From positions 372,001 to 436,000 of the forward strand of contig OW568891.1 in the NCBI GenBank assembly GCA_938743325.2: a stretch of DNA of 64,000 nt, read 5' to 3'. The notes under the pieces are model-generated. The model did not search any database and was not told where the DNA came from. It saw nothing but the letters and a program-made list of their open reading frames with translations. The stretch is from Pycnococcus provasolii. Its lineage: Eukaryota > Chlorophyta > Pseudoscourfieldiophyceae > Pseudoscourfieldiales > Pycnococcaceae. The position numbers and the translations under genes were made by a program. Below, one piece after another: positions 9,201 through 17,635 of this stretch. Numbering within the stretch: the stretch's first letter is position 1; each line of letters begins with the position of its first letter.

Positions 9201-11795
9201 GCCCTCGTTTCCTTCCATCTCGCGCTGACCCTGGTAGAATCGCTCAACTTCCGCAAAAATGAAGCGATCCTGCTCTCGTTCATTCATACTGATGTCCAGC
9301 CGCACAAACTTTTCTTGTGCCGCAAGAGTGCATCGAAGGAACTCATCGCCCTCGAACGCAAGCTTGCCCGGCCCTTGGCCCATCGGCTGGATGTTTTCGA
9401 GGCACGGCTTCTCCGTAATGCGCTTCGCCTTGCCATACTTGTGGAAGGGGTCGAGCTCGCGAAGTCCACGAAGTGTTGGCACCGTCGTGGCACTCGCGTA
9501 TTGACGGTAAATGTTGCGAAGGTACCGCCTAATGGACACCGAGCTTGCCATCTCCACGGCGGCGATGTTCGCGGCGCCCTCCAGAGCTTCGGCTGCCGTC
9601 TTGAAGCCCATCGAGGCTGCTTTCGCAAGGAAGGACTCTGCCATTTGTTCCGGGTCTAAATCGATGTCTTTCACCTTATGAGCTGGCAAACCAGTCTCGA
9701 GGCACTCGGCAAGCTGCGCGGTTTCCATGCCGATCAAGCTTGCAAGTTTTCCCAAGCCAGCCTTCAGGCATGCGCTGTACCTTGACAGCTTGCGAGGCAC
9801 CTTCATGCCCGATCCTCCACCGTACAGTGCCTGCGCTCGTACAATGAGCGCCTGCAGCTCAGCGTCAATATCGCCAAGAACCTCGTCGCTGTCGACATCC
9901 TCGTACGCGTGGGTTCGCGCACGCGACTGTGGCATGCTCACGTCGAGCATTTGCTGGAGGTTCTCGACCGTCTTTCGCTCGACGCTGTCCTTCGGTAGCA
10001 GAGCCGTGTCAGCAAGGTATGTCGCACACTTCGCGTGCATCTTCTCGCGCCGCTTGCGCACTGCGGACCACGCAATGTCAAGGTCAGCAGCAGCCCAGAG
10101 GACGTCGTGGTGATGCACGCGCCTATCGGCAGGCATGATCTGTCCCATCCTGCGATCGGGGAGCACCTCGCCTCGCATCGCCGCCTCTTTTTTCCGTTTG
10201 TCCCACTCGTCATCCGTCACAGCCTTTCCCTCCTCGTCGGCGACATTCCGCGGCTCGTCGCCTCTTCGGATGGCGAGAAGCCCCTTGAGGTTCTCCTTTC
10301 GCCATCCTGCGATGAATGGAATCTCGAGGTACCTGTCGTGAAGGAGCAAAAGCATGTTCTTCAGCGCTTCGACGATTCCCTGCTGATGCGCCTCGTCGCT
10401 GTGCCAATTCTGAACCTCTTCCGGACTACGCCGAATCTTCCCATTGCCGTAGATGACAAGGGCACGATTGCCTTCCACCTCCGTTTCCATGCAACCTCCC
10501 CAAAGCACTTCGCGCGCAGGGTGCGGTCGCGCCGACGGCGAGAATGCGCGCCGCTGAATCCAGCGCGCCTCAGCCTCGAAGTCTTGCGCGGAGGGGACGC
10601 GAGCGCGTGGGTCGCTGCTGCTGAGACCCCACTGCAGCGAATACCTTTCGGGAAAGTCTGCGGCGGTGATCGCGGTGTCTGCCTCTGTGAGGTAATTCTT
10701 CTCGACGAAAGACGGATCGACGAGAGCGAGCTGCTTCTGCTTGCGCCTTGCCGCACGCTCAGCAGGTGTCATCGCCCCTCCAGCCTCGTCTTCGTCCGCA
10801 CCAAGGTCGTCATCGTCCTCAGCCTCGCCGGCGCCGGCAGCAGCACCTTTCGTTACGCGTTCACGCATGCTCTTGTTCATCTCATACTGCTCCAGCAGTT
10901 CGTCTGGATTTCCGAAGATGGAAGCCATGTCCTCGAGCGCCGCCGCGGACATGTGCGTGCCAAACGTGTCCGTGGGTCGGCGTTTCTTTTTCTTGCGCTT
11001 CCGCCTCAGCGCCGCCTCGTCTTGCTCAACAAGCTTTCCGTTCTCGTCTACTTCTGGATCGTCGACGATGAAGTCCGCCATCTCGTCCTCCGAGTCGGAT
11101 TCGTCGTCGTCGTCGTCATCCGCGTCGTCGTCGCCCTGATCCTTTTCGCCTGCTGCGGCAGCTGCCTCGTCGCCCTCGAAGCCGATTGCACGTGCGACGC
11201 GCTCGGCGTCTGTGAGAGGCCCTCTCGACGGCTCAGTCGCGTCAGCGGGTTGGATTCCGTCGTCGTCGTCATCGTCATCGTCGTCGTCGTCGTCAGCCTG
11301 AGCAGCAGCAGCTGCTGCTGCTACTGCCTTTTGTTTCCCCTTTCCTAAGGATGCAGCAGCGGCGATGGCGGCGGCGACGGCTTTATCATCTTTTTCCCCT
11401 CCTCCTCCTCCTCGCTTGAGTTTTCGCTTCTTTTGAGCCTTTCTGTTTTGTTTGACTCCTAGGTTTTCCCCGAGGAGTTCGTAGTCGTCATCGTCGAGTT
11501 CGAGGTCTTCCTCCTCTTCTTCGTCCGTTTTCTGGCGCCGGCGCTTGACACCCACGACATCCTCGTCATCATCATCCTCGTCGTCTTGTTCTTCGTCGTC
11601 TTTGTCCTTGCCATCATCATCGCGAGCTGGGGATGGTGGTGGTGTATCCTCCCCGGCTCCTCCCATAGACGCTGCCGCCTGCTGCTGAGGCGAAGACGCA
11701 GGAGGATCCTGCATCGGCTCGTCGGTGTTCTCGTTCTGTTCGCGGTCTGATTCGTCGGAATCTGAGATGGCTTTTGTTTTCTTATTAGGCGCCAT
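6219..11795 (-). CDS. SPT6: transcription elongation factor SPT6
   Basis: A 1858-aa protein starting at the ATG at 11795 (MAPNKKTK); an upstream in-frame extension is less protein-like. SPT6 is a histone chaperone travelling with RNA polymerase II. Features in order: a very acidic N-terminus with long Asp/Glu runs (residues 1-300), the helix-turn-helix core (about 700-810), a YqgF/RNase H-like region (about 1020; AIFLGGGAVEARELEEYV), a helix-hairpin-helix (about 1170; FVCGLGVRKASSLMRSLR), an S1 RNA-binding domain (about 1420; LFARVMKLNYDDMRGFELEL), and the tandem SH2 that binds the phosphorylated polymerase linker (from about 1525; HPLFKNVSHGDAMKAL, GTAIIRPSVR). A Gly/Pro/His-rich tail (last 90 residues) ends RRGPPPPHGGRY. 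No intron is needed. TGTAA on the minus strand lies at 6135-6131, about 85 nt past the stop. Confidence 0.95.
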   Translation of the reverse strand: MAPNKKTKAISDSDESDREQNENTDEPMQDPPASSPQQQAAASMGGAGEDTPPPSPARDDDGKDKDDEEQDDEDDDDEDVVGVKRRRQKTDEEEEEDLELDDDDYELLGENLGVKQNRKAQKKRKLKRGGGGGEKDDKAVAAAIAAAASLGKGKQKAVAAAAAAAQADDDDDDDDDDDDGIQPADATEPSRGPLTDAERVARAIGFEGDEAAAAAGEKDQGDDDADDDDDDESDSEDEMADFIVDDPEVDENGKLVEQDEAALRRKRKKKKRRPTDTFGTHMSAAALEDMASIFGNPDELLEQYEMNKSMRERVTKGAAAGAGEAEDDDDLGADEDEAGGAMTPAERAARRKQKQLALVDPSFVEKNYLTEADTAITAADFPERYSLQWGLSSSDPRARVPSAQDFEAEARWIQRRAFSPSARPHPAREVLWGGCMETEVEGNRALVIYGNGKIRRSPEEVQNWHSDEAHQQGIVEALKNMLLLLHDRYLEIPFIAGWRKENLKGLLAIRRGDEPRNVADEEGKAVTDDEWDKRKKEAAMRGEVLPDRRMGQIMPADRRVHHHDVLWAAADLDIAWSAVRKRREKMHAKCATYLADTALLPKDSVERKTVENLQQMLDVSMPQSRARTHAYEDVDSDEVLGDIDAELQALIVRAQALYGGGSGMKVPRKLSRYSACLKAGLGKLASLIGMETAQLAECLETGLPAHKVKDIDLDPEQMAESFLAKAASMGFKTAAEALEGAANIAAVEMASSVSIRRYLRNIYRQYASATTVPTLRGLRELDPFHKYGKAKRITEKPCLENIQPMGQGPGKLAFEGDEFLRCTLAAQEKFVRLDISMNEREQDRFIFAEVERFYQGQREMEGNEGMAWREQRKRVVRSMYDTVSQIFSSEVRQQLLSESRAHVLDEYASEVWRLAMTAPWKPPEDDKKGDDDDDDDDEESSSLPTRYPVMAGIWGEGNDRQGTPPTCFIMLDRGGQLVDVLQCGRLSGRMPRMKPVEQGVEQIPQGILPDMQRLEKFITEHQPRAIFLGGGAVEARELEEYVNEAVARAVMNSDALRDLSDGIAVKTADESVARLWAASEAATKEIGDHATHVRACVGLGRWALDPLCVLCAVCSSGARSEMLSLKLHPLQDAMTPDSLWQCIERTLSTVVNQVGVDINAAAQHDWRAPPLNFVCGLGVRKASSLMRSLRHSKGFVHQRVDLMRHINAAGMEAEGPEAMRRVHVFINCAASLRVRPQSLNMMSIQMEDHEGEPKKFFKLDDTRIHPETYELAQEMAQNVQEGDLLPAVAVARTLKNPEGLADLDLEAYDDHLLSQGKYPGRKLSTLVDTLLEYLAPYGEVRDPWAPPSMEDKLRMITGGETTRDYEEGRMVEVQVQRTDDYRVHVNVIGSVLKATIPKHYLKSIFVEDRDPTSMSIDSIVNRGDTLFARVMKLNYDDMRGFELELACRSDILNDWNKYEQKYNVAQRGPYDTCYEFRPREAELAEIEHIKKEEARALLGGIAGQTKAMMKQRRKLSRAFVHRPIAHPLFKNVSHGDAMKALEEKKPGTAIIRPSVRTTEKLSVTLKICDGIFASHEIIEKGKQSDEDGRDPRIAPTSLVLGIPLEVEEARPGKDAKAKEKSEFEDLDELVATWLEPWTANLLSVIKDPKFYKQTNPDASKEERDAGTRIIALTPEDVQYKLKEKKAANASKSYIAWGLCCIPDQPGSFYLMHLHNKTCMQETIRVTSRGFLFHGTIYASLKKTILAFQSNYMKKMDDRRRMATMHGQPGGGGGGAPMPVYQQQHHHHAPQSPWHQGGGGGGGPSYPPAPPMPGGPAPGGYPGPPPMHAYGGGGGGGGGPPPPQYYDRRGPPPPHGGRY

Positions 11796-12638
11796 TACTG
11801 TGTAGGAGCCCCGGCGGCTGGGAGTGGGTCCACAAAGGGACAGAAAGGAAAGCAGACTTTGAGGTTTTTTCCCCGCGAAGACGCTCAACGGATGGAAGGA
11901 ATCCGGGACTCCGGGGGAGGGGGGAGGGGAGAGGACAGCTTCCGGGGAGACGGGCCTGCAGGAGGGTTAGGGTTAGGGTTAGGGTTACGGTTCCGGTTCC
12001 GGTCGGGCGAGTTTGCCTTCCGTAGTGGGAGAAACGTGCGTGAGGTGACCACCGACTCTTACCAAGGGCGTGTCGTCACCTTACCTTACCTTACCTGTCT
12101 GGGATGACATTGATCCGGCGGCCGGTGCCCTGCCGTGACCGAGGGACCGAGTGACCGAGGGAGAGAGAAGAGGCGAACCCCCTTAAAGTCCGCCCCCTCC
12201 CCTCCGTCCGCCGGTGAGGCAACTCGGTAGTCGGCGAGGCTCCAGGTGGAGGGTTCGCGACGTCGCGCACACGCACCTGACACTGCAGCACATTTCCCCA
12301 CTCGTCAGCCTCAACCATTAGCGCGTCGTGCGTGCTCGTGCCTGTGCTGAGTGCTCGTGTTCGCACGCTCTTTCTAGGCGCTTGCCGGTGTTCTGCACGC
12401 GGGCGGCGGTGTGTCCACACCTCTGGCCGGAAAGCTTAGACTTCACATCAGGCTCTACAACGCCGCCGACGCTGCCTGCTCGTATACTGCTCACAGAAAA
12501 CTTTACAAGGCTGCGCGCACGCTTTCTCTCGCACGCAACAAGGCTACCCTAAGGCTAAGATTAGGCGGCCAGAGGGCGAAGGCATATCTTTCATACACGT
12601 CGACGCCAACTTCCGCGAGGTAGAAAATAACCACTACG
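11796..12638. other. divergent promoter region SPT6 / IQ-motif gene
   Basis: An 843-bp 5' intergenic region. It carries a telomere-like array (11964-11987) followed directly by GGTTCC repeats (11986-12003), then TTACC repeats near 12082-12097. Short open frames on both strands have no recognisable product. Confidence 0.6.
11964..11987 (+). repeat. interstitial (TTAGGG)4 array
   Basis: Four perfect GGGTTA units 170 bp upstream of the SPT6 start codon, merging into GGTTCC-type repeats. Confidence 0.9.
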
Positions 12639-14102
12639 ATGCAAGACTCGCGCGTGGAGTCCAGGTTGGACGATGGTGCTGGTGTGGTGGAACCTCTCGG
12701 GCAACCTCAACCTCAACCTCGACAACAAACGAAAGAGATTGTGCCACCGCTCAAAGTCAACTTTTCGAACGAAGAGACAAATCTAGTCCAGACTCAAGCC
12801 AGAGACAGAGTAGACTCAAGCCTGCGTGGAACTTCTCCTTCTCCTTCTCCTTCTCCTTCTGCTCCTTCATCATCTTCTGTGCGTCGTTTCAAAAGATCCA
12901 ACAGCTTTGCTGATTTCGCTGATAAGATTACACCGCGCTTTATCAAATCAGTGTCGCGGAAGCTCGAAGAACGCGCGCACAAGAAGAAGGATGTTCTTAT
13001 TGAAAAGCTCAGGCAAGTGTCAGACCAGCGCATGAGGATGGAATCGCCAACGGCCACACCAACCTACACGCTTGAAATGTGCGACGAGCAGAAGAAAGAT
13101 GCGCTCAGAAATGTTGCGAGCGTCACAAACGCCACAGCGGACGTCGTGCGTTATGTCAGTGACGCGGGCGTGAGAACTCCGCCAAGCACGAGCGATCGCA
13201 ACAGGTTCGAGCGTGCGCGCGACATTAGGAAGGCTAAGGAGTCGGAGGCGCTCGACGGGCTGCTTGCGAGCATGAGCAGGTACGCCGCAGGTGCCGACGC
13301 GGGTGCTCGCATAGATGCCCTGCGTGACAAGTTCGCGAGCGGAAACAGGCAGGATGCGCTCAACCTCGTTCGAACGTTGAGACAGCAGCTGGAGAAAGAC
13401 AGGCAGCGACTTGTGAGTGCTGACGTGGAATGCTTGAAGCGCATGAGCGAGCTCAGATACGCGATGAAAATCACCGAGGATGAGGCGGAGACATTGTGCC
13501 ATGGGCTGGAGAGCAAGAGGCTGCGCGCGCTTGTTGCTGGCGAGAACGAAGAGTCGAACCTCTCGACGAATAACTCGCCCAACAAGAGCCCGGCCGGCAA
13601 CGCGCACGCATCCCTTGCAGTTCGGTCCCAGTCTTTGAAGGCGTCGGCAATAAATCAAGAAAACTATGACGTATGGCGTGCGCTCACTCCAATGCGCATG
13701 GTCGCGACAGAGCTGAGGCGCATGGGAGTTGGCAAGGATGAGAAGAAGCTGGGCGAGGTGCTCGACTGGATTGTTCGCATCCAGGCTTTCCTGCGGATGG
13801 TGCGCACACGCCGCTTCTACCGTGCCCTGCAGAAGGCAGTTAGGCTGATCCAGCGCATATGGCGGGGTTACCGTTGCAGAAAGCAGTGGAGCCAACATGC
13901 GAGTCTCGCGCAAGCTCCGAGGCGTGAGACTCGAGATGTGAGCTATTGTCGTACACATTCTCTGAGTCTCACGCCGAAAGATGGGAGCGTTCAAGTCGAC
14001 GTCTCGAGCGACAGCGAAGAGGAGGGGAAGTCCGTCTCCCGTAGCAGCAGCCTAGTTTCACACGGCATACTGAGGTTCCTGTCGTTCGGATCTTTCACTT
14101 AA
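12639..14102 (+). CDS. IQ-motif coiled-coil protein, hypothetical
   Basis: A 487-aa protein of unknown function. The N-terminal third is Ser/Pro/Gln-rich, with SPSPSPSAPSSSSVRR from a CTTCTC microsatellite. The middle (residues about 85-300) is highly charged and helical with probable coiled coil (FIKSVSRKLEERAHKKKDV; RQQLEKDRQRLVSADVECLKRMSELRYAM). Two IQ motifs follow: IQAFLRMVRTRRFYR (about residue 381) and IQRIWRGYRCRKQW (about residue 404). IQ motifs bind calmodulin or EF-hand light chains. The C-terminus is Ser-rich. The arrangement suits a cytoskeletal or cell-cortex protein, but this is inference. The start at 12639 is the first ATG in frame. TGTAA follows at 14106. Confidence 0.75.
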   Translation: MQDSRVESRLDDGAGVVEPLGQPQPQPRQQTKEIVPPLKVNFSNEETNLVQTQARDRVDSSLRGTSPSPSPSPSAPSSSSVRRFKRSNSFADFADKITPRFIKSVSRKLEERAHKKKDVLIEKLRQVSDQRMRMESPTATPTYTLEMCDEQKKDALRNVASVTNATADVVRYVSDAGVRTPPSTSDRNRFERARDIRKAKESEALDGLLASMSRYAAGADAGARIDALRDKFASGNRQDALNLVRTLRQQLEKDRQRLVSADVECLKRMSELRYAMKITEDEAETLCHGLESKRLRALVAGENEESNLSTNNSPNKSPAGNAHASLAVRSQSLKASAINQENYDVWRALTPMRMVATELRRMGVGKDEKKLGEVLDWIVRIQAFLRMVRTRRFYRALQKAVRLIQRIWRGYRCRKQWSQHASLAQAPRRETRDVSYCRTHSLSLTPKDGSVQVDVSSDSEEEGKSVSRSSSLVSHGILRFLSFGSFT

Positions 14103-14506
14103 CTATGTAAATTTCGGTTACGTCTACTACAGTAGCACTTATGTTATGTTATGATATGTACAGTACGTTCCCGTCGTATGACTAAACCTTGAGAGAACGA
14201 CTTCGTACGAGAGCAAGCAGTGCATGCAGGGCAGTCCTGCGTTGAAGGAGTGCGACTTCGAGCTGCACCCGTGACGATGCTGACGTGTCGCCGCACGTAA
14301 CTTCTTATACCACCTCTCATACCACACCTCATTCCTTTAGACAGGGAGCGAACCCAGCACCAAGGACGGGTCCCCAATCCCCCACTCAAACATATTCTGT
14401 GCGCTTCTTCCCCTCAAATCTTTCTCCGCCTTCTCCCTGGCCACAAACTCCCTGCCCACACTTCTTCGAAGTTCGAGATACGTAACACGCCATAATCCAA
14501 ATCGCG
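14103..14506. other. intergenic, 3' flank of IQ gene and promoter of COQ8-like gene
   Basis: A TGTAA motif at 14106 and TTATG repeats near 14140-14160. A pyrimidine-rich stretch precedes the next start codon. No gene or telomere-like array was seen. Confidence 0.5.
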
Positions 14507-16474
14507 ATGGCAACGTCGCTCTCCAACGTTGCGCGAGGCGCCACCATGGTGTCCATGCACGTGCTCGCGCGTATACTGCCCTCCGTCGACGCAGTTGTGC
14601 CCGTCAACGCAATCTTGTCAAGAGTGAGTGACAGAGCCAAGGATATCTCCGCCGACCCGCCAAGACCCGACACACATGCGCTTGGAAGCATGCCTGAGAC
14701 TTTGACGCAGCACTCCCCCGTGGCGAGTGCACCAGGCACGGCGCAGACCGTCCAGACATCCGCAGCGACGTACAGCGAGACGAAGCAGGAGGTTGGCCAG
14801 CCTAAGCAAGAACCTGTGGTGGTGGTCGCACCACCTACGACGTCGATATCATCAAATCCTGCTTCTGCCGATGATGGCGAGCAGACGACGATGTCAGACC
14901 AGAAGTCATCCAAAACTATGAGAACTGTGGCCGTGCCGTCTGGTCGCATCTCGCGCGCGGTCAACTTCGCGGGTCTTGGCATTGGACTGATGGCTGGCGC
15001 GACGGCCGAGTCGGCACGACGTGCTTGGGGCGGCGTGTTCGGACCGTCAAAGGCAAAGCAAGTGGAGCAGGAGGAGCGGAAGGAAGAGCACGCGTACGAG
15101 GCGATCATTGATACGACCAAGCCTGCGTACAACGCATTCGTCACGGATGCAAATGCTGAGCGACTCGCTGAGGCTCTCTGTAGAATGCGCGGCGCTGCGC
15201 TGAAAATTGGCCAGATGCTGAGTATTCAAGAAGAAGGGCTTGTGCCTCCGGTGATCACTCGCGCACTCGAGCGCGTTCGGCAGAATGCCGACGTGATGCC
15301 CCTTTACCAGCTCGAGCAGGTAATGGCTGAGGAATTAGGGAGTGATTGGCGCACGAAGTTTCAGAGCTTCGATGACGAGCCTGTTGCCGCTGCGTCCATT
15401 GGACAGGTTCACAAGTGCGTGCTTCACGACGGTCGCGCAGCCGCCGTCAAGGTGCAGTACCCCGGCGTAGCGGACAGCATTGAGAGCGACATCGACAACT
15501 TGATGCGGCTCATTGGCGTTGCGAATGTACTTCCCCCAGGGCTGTACGTTGAGCAGGCTGTGGAGGTTGCCAAGGCGGAGTTGGCGCTCGAGTGCGACTA
15601 CCGCCATGAGGCGAAGGCGCAGACGGAGTTCCGCAATCTCATCAACGGAACGCCTCACATGAACGTGCCGGAGGTGATTCACAACCTGAGCAGTCGGCGT
15701 ATTCTCGTGACGGAGTTCGTTCCAGGTCGACCTATTGACGAGGCTCATCAGCTCAGCCAGGTAATCCCTTGCCTATAACTACATTGTCGTGATGGCATGC
15801 CACGACGACAATACATTTTATCTAACATCCACGAATCATCAACACAGGCACAGCGCAATCATCTGGGAACCCTGCTTCTTTCACTTACATTGCGCGAGAT
15901 CTTCGAGCTCAGGCATATGCAGACAGATCCAAACTGGAGCAATTTCTTGTACGATCCGCAGACCAAAGTGCTGAATCTGATTGACTTTGGCGCCAGCCGC
16001 ACCTTCCCCGAGTCCTTCGCAACGGAGTACCTGAAGATGGTTGTCGCGTGCGCAAACCGTGACGAGCAAGGCGTGATCGACTCTTCAGTTAAGCTTGGAT
16101 TTCTAACCGGCGACGAGAGTGCCCAGATGCTCAGTTCACACGTGGCTGCCGGCTTCGAGGTGGGAATTCCGTTCGCAGAGGTGGGCATCAGCACGTCGGA
16201 ATCACCGCACGAAGTGTTTGGTGGCGTGCACGACTTCAAGATGACAAAGGGCATTGCGAAGAGTGTTTCTAAGCACGGTAAGGTGATGATAGACGAGAGG
16301 CTCTGCCCGCCGCCGGAAGAAGCGTACTCGCTTCATCGCAAGCTTTCCGGGACTTTCCTCGCTTGCATGAAGCTGAACGCGCATGTGCCATGTAGAGGTC
16401 TGCTGTTAGACACATACGAGCGAGTCGTCTTGTCAGAGGAAGACGGCGCTCGAGCGGCAGCAGCAACGGCGTAG
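14507..16474 (+). CDS. COQ8: COQ8/ADCK (ABC1) atypical kinase (2 exons)
   Basis: Exons 14507-15760 and 15848-16474 flank an 87-nt GT-AG intron (phase 0, CAG|GTAATC, acceptor AACACAG) and give 626 aa. The UbiB/ABC1 family are atypical kinases/ATPases of mitochondria and plastids needed for ubiquinone synthesis. Diagnostic motifs are the KxGQ motif (ALKIGQMLS, K233), the Ala-rich nucleotide loop (AAASIGQVH, about residue 294), the VAVK-equivalent AVKVQYPGV, EFVPGRPID, DPNWSNFLYD in the catalytic loop and LIDFGASR (metal-binding Asp near residue 464). The 150-residue N-terminus is Ser/Thr/Ala-rich with few acidic residues at the start, consistent with a transit peptide, but the organelle cannot be decided. 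Mitochondrial ADCK3/COQ8 is the closest match by motif pattern. TGTAA lies at 16506. Confidence 0.93.
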
Positions 16475-16569
16475 GCGTAAGATGGAATCTGGAAGTATAA
16501 TCGCGTGTAACCAAAAATTCATTCTCACTAACAAAAAATATATGAAGAATTTGTGTTAATAAAAACATC

Positions 16570-17505
16570 TTATGCTCGTTTCTTTTGCTTCGCGGCGGCA
16601 GCGTCACCCGTGCCGCTGCTCGACGGCGCACCGCCGAGCTTTTTGTATCTCTGCTCAAACATGTGAATGTAGAGAGCAAAGAAGCCAACTGGCTGCGCGT
16701 AAAGAACGCAGAGAAGAAAGCTGCTGTACGTGAACGAGAAGTTCCACGCGTTGGGCATGGCTATGTCGTACGGCTTCCTGCTGAAGGCGAACGGAAGGCA
16801 GCCAATAAGCAACGCCTCTTCCGCGAGGAAGCCGGCGGGATACAGCACGACGAAGGCGGAGTACCTGAGCCACGTGAGCACGCGGTTCAGACTTTGGATT
16901 GCGCCAATATTACGTGCAAATTCGGAGTCTGCGACGATCTTAACCGCCGCCCACGGATACCGAATGCACTCCGATATTGCCCAGAAGAACACGACAGCAA
17001 GTGCGGTGAGTGCGTGAAAGCTTGGCATTTGTTCAGCAGAGGTGTACTGTTTAGTTTCTGGCACGTACGTCGCGAGAGTGGCCGCCACGGCGATGACGTG
17101 CGTTCTTCCGATCCACTGCAAGAAGTTGTTCGCGGGTGACGAACGCACGACGCGAAGGATCGCGTGAATGGTCTCAAGGATGGTGGCGGTTTGGATTGTG
17201 ATTGCAAGAGATTCGATGGATCGGTAAGCGACAATCAAACGCGGCTTTACGTAGGTCGTCTTTGCGTAGAATGAGAGGTCTGACACTTTCTGCCAAGTGA
17301 CGGGAGGCACGACGGGCCTCGAGGCGGATCCCTTCGGTTCCGTCGCCAGATAGTCCTGCGGTATGAGGAGCGGGTGCTGTGTCTCGAAGGTGGTCGAAGT
17401 GAAGCTGCTCGACAAGCTTGCCGCGAGGTTGCATAGCACGTACAGCCACGCCGCGAACATGGCGGAGTTGTACGCGAAGAGGTACGTGGAGGCGAGCATC
17501 GCCAT
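16570..17505 (-). CDS. HACD: 3-hydroxyacyl-CoA dehydratase (PTPLA/HACD family)
   Basis: A 311-aa multi-pass membrane protein, third enzyme of the ER very-long-chain fatty acid elongation cycle, removing water from 3-hydroxyacyl-CoA. The start fits the family (YLFAYNSAMFAAWLYVL). Family signatures are FLQWIGR, VVFFWAISECIRYPW and LTWLRYSAFVVLYPAGFLAEE. Tyr222 and Glu229 in YPAGFLAE have the seven-residue spacing of the catalytic Tyr/Glu pair known from yeast Phs1. The chain ends KQKKRA, which fits the KKXX ER-retrieval signal. The loop at residues 36-85 is longer than usual. It is transcribed towards the COQ8-like gene with 95 bp between stops. Confidence 0.92.
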   Translation of the reverse strand: MAMLASTYLFAYNSAMFAAWLYVLCNLAASLSSSFTSTTFETQHPLLIPQDYLATEPKGSASRPVVPPVTWQKVSDLSFYAKTTYVKPRLIVAYRSIESLAITIQTATILETIHAILRVVRSSPANNFLQWIGRTHVIAVAATLATYVPETKQYTSAEQMPSFHALTALAVVFFWAISECIRYPWAAVKIVADSEFARNIGAIQSLNRVLTWLRYSAFVVLYPAGFLAEEALLIGCLPFAFSRKPYDIAMPNAWNFSFTYSSFLLCVLYAQPVGFFALYIHMFEQRYKKLGGAPSSSGTGDAAAAKQKKRA

Positions 17506-17635
17506 CGCGCAAACTTAGTTTCTGGCACGTCGCGAGCGTGGTGCGAAGGGAGGGTCCAGGGGACGGCGAACGAAATTAGTCGAGTTTCGCAATTGGGGGT
17601 TGGCGATCCCCTCAAACAGGAAATGTAGGTACGTG

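Noticed and set aside
10035-11348. Long plus-strand open frames across the SPT6 gene (also near 6234-7520 and 8730-9659)
   Set aside because: They lie antisense to clear SPT6 coding sequence, are Arg/Leu/His-rich and match no family; they are mirror frames of GC-rich coding DNA.
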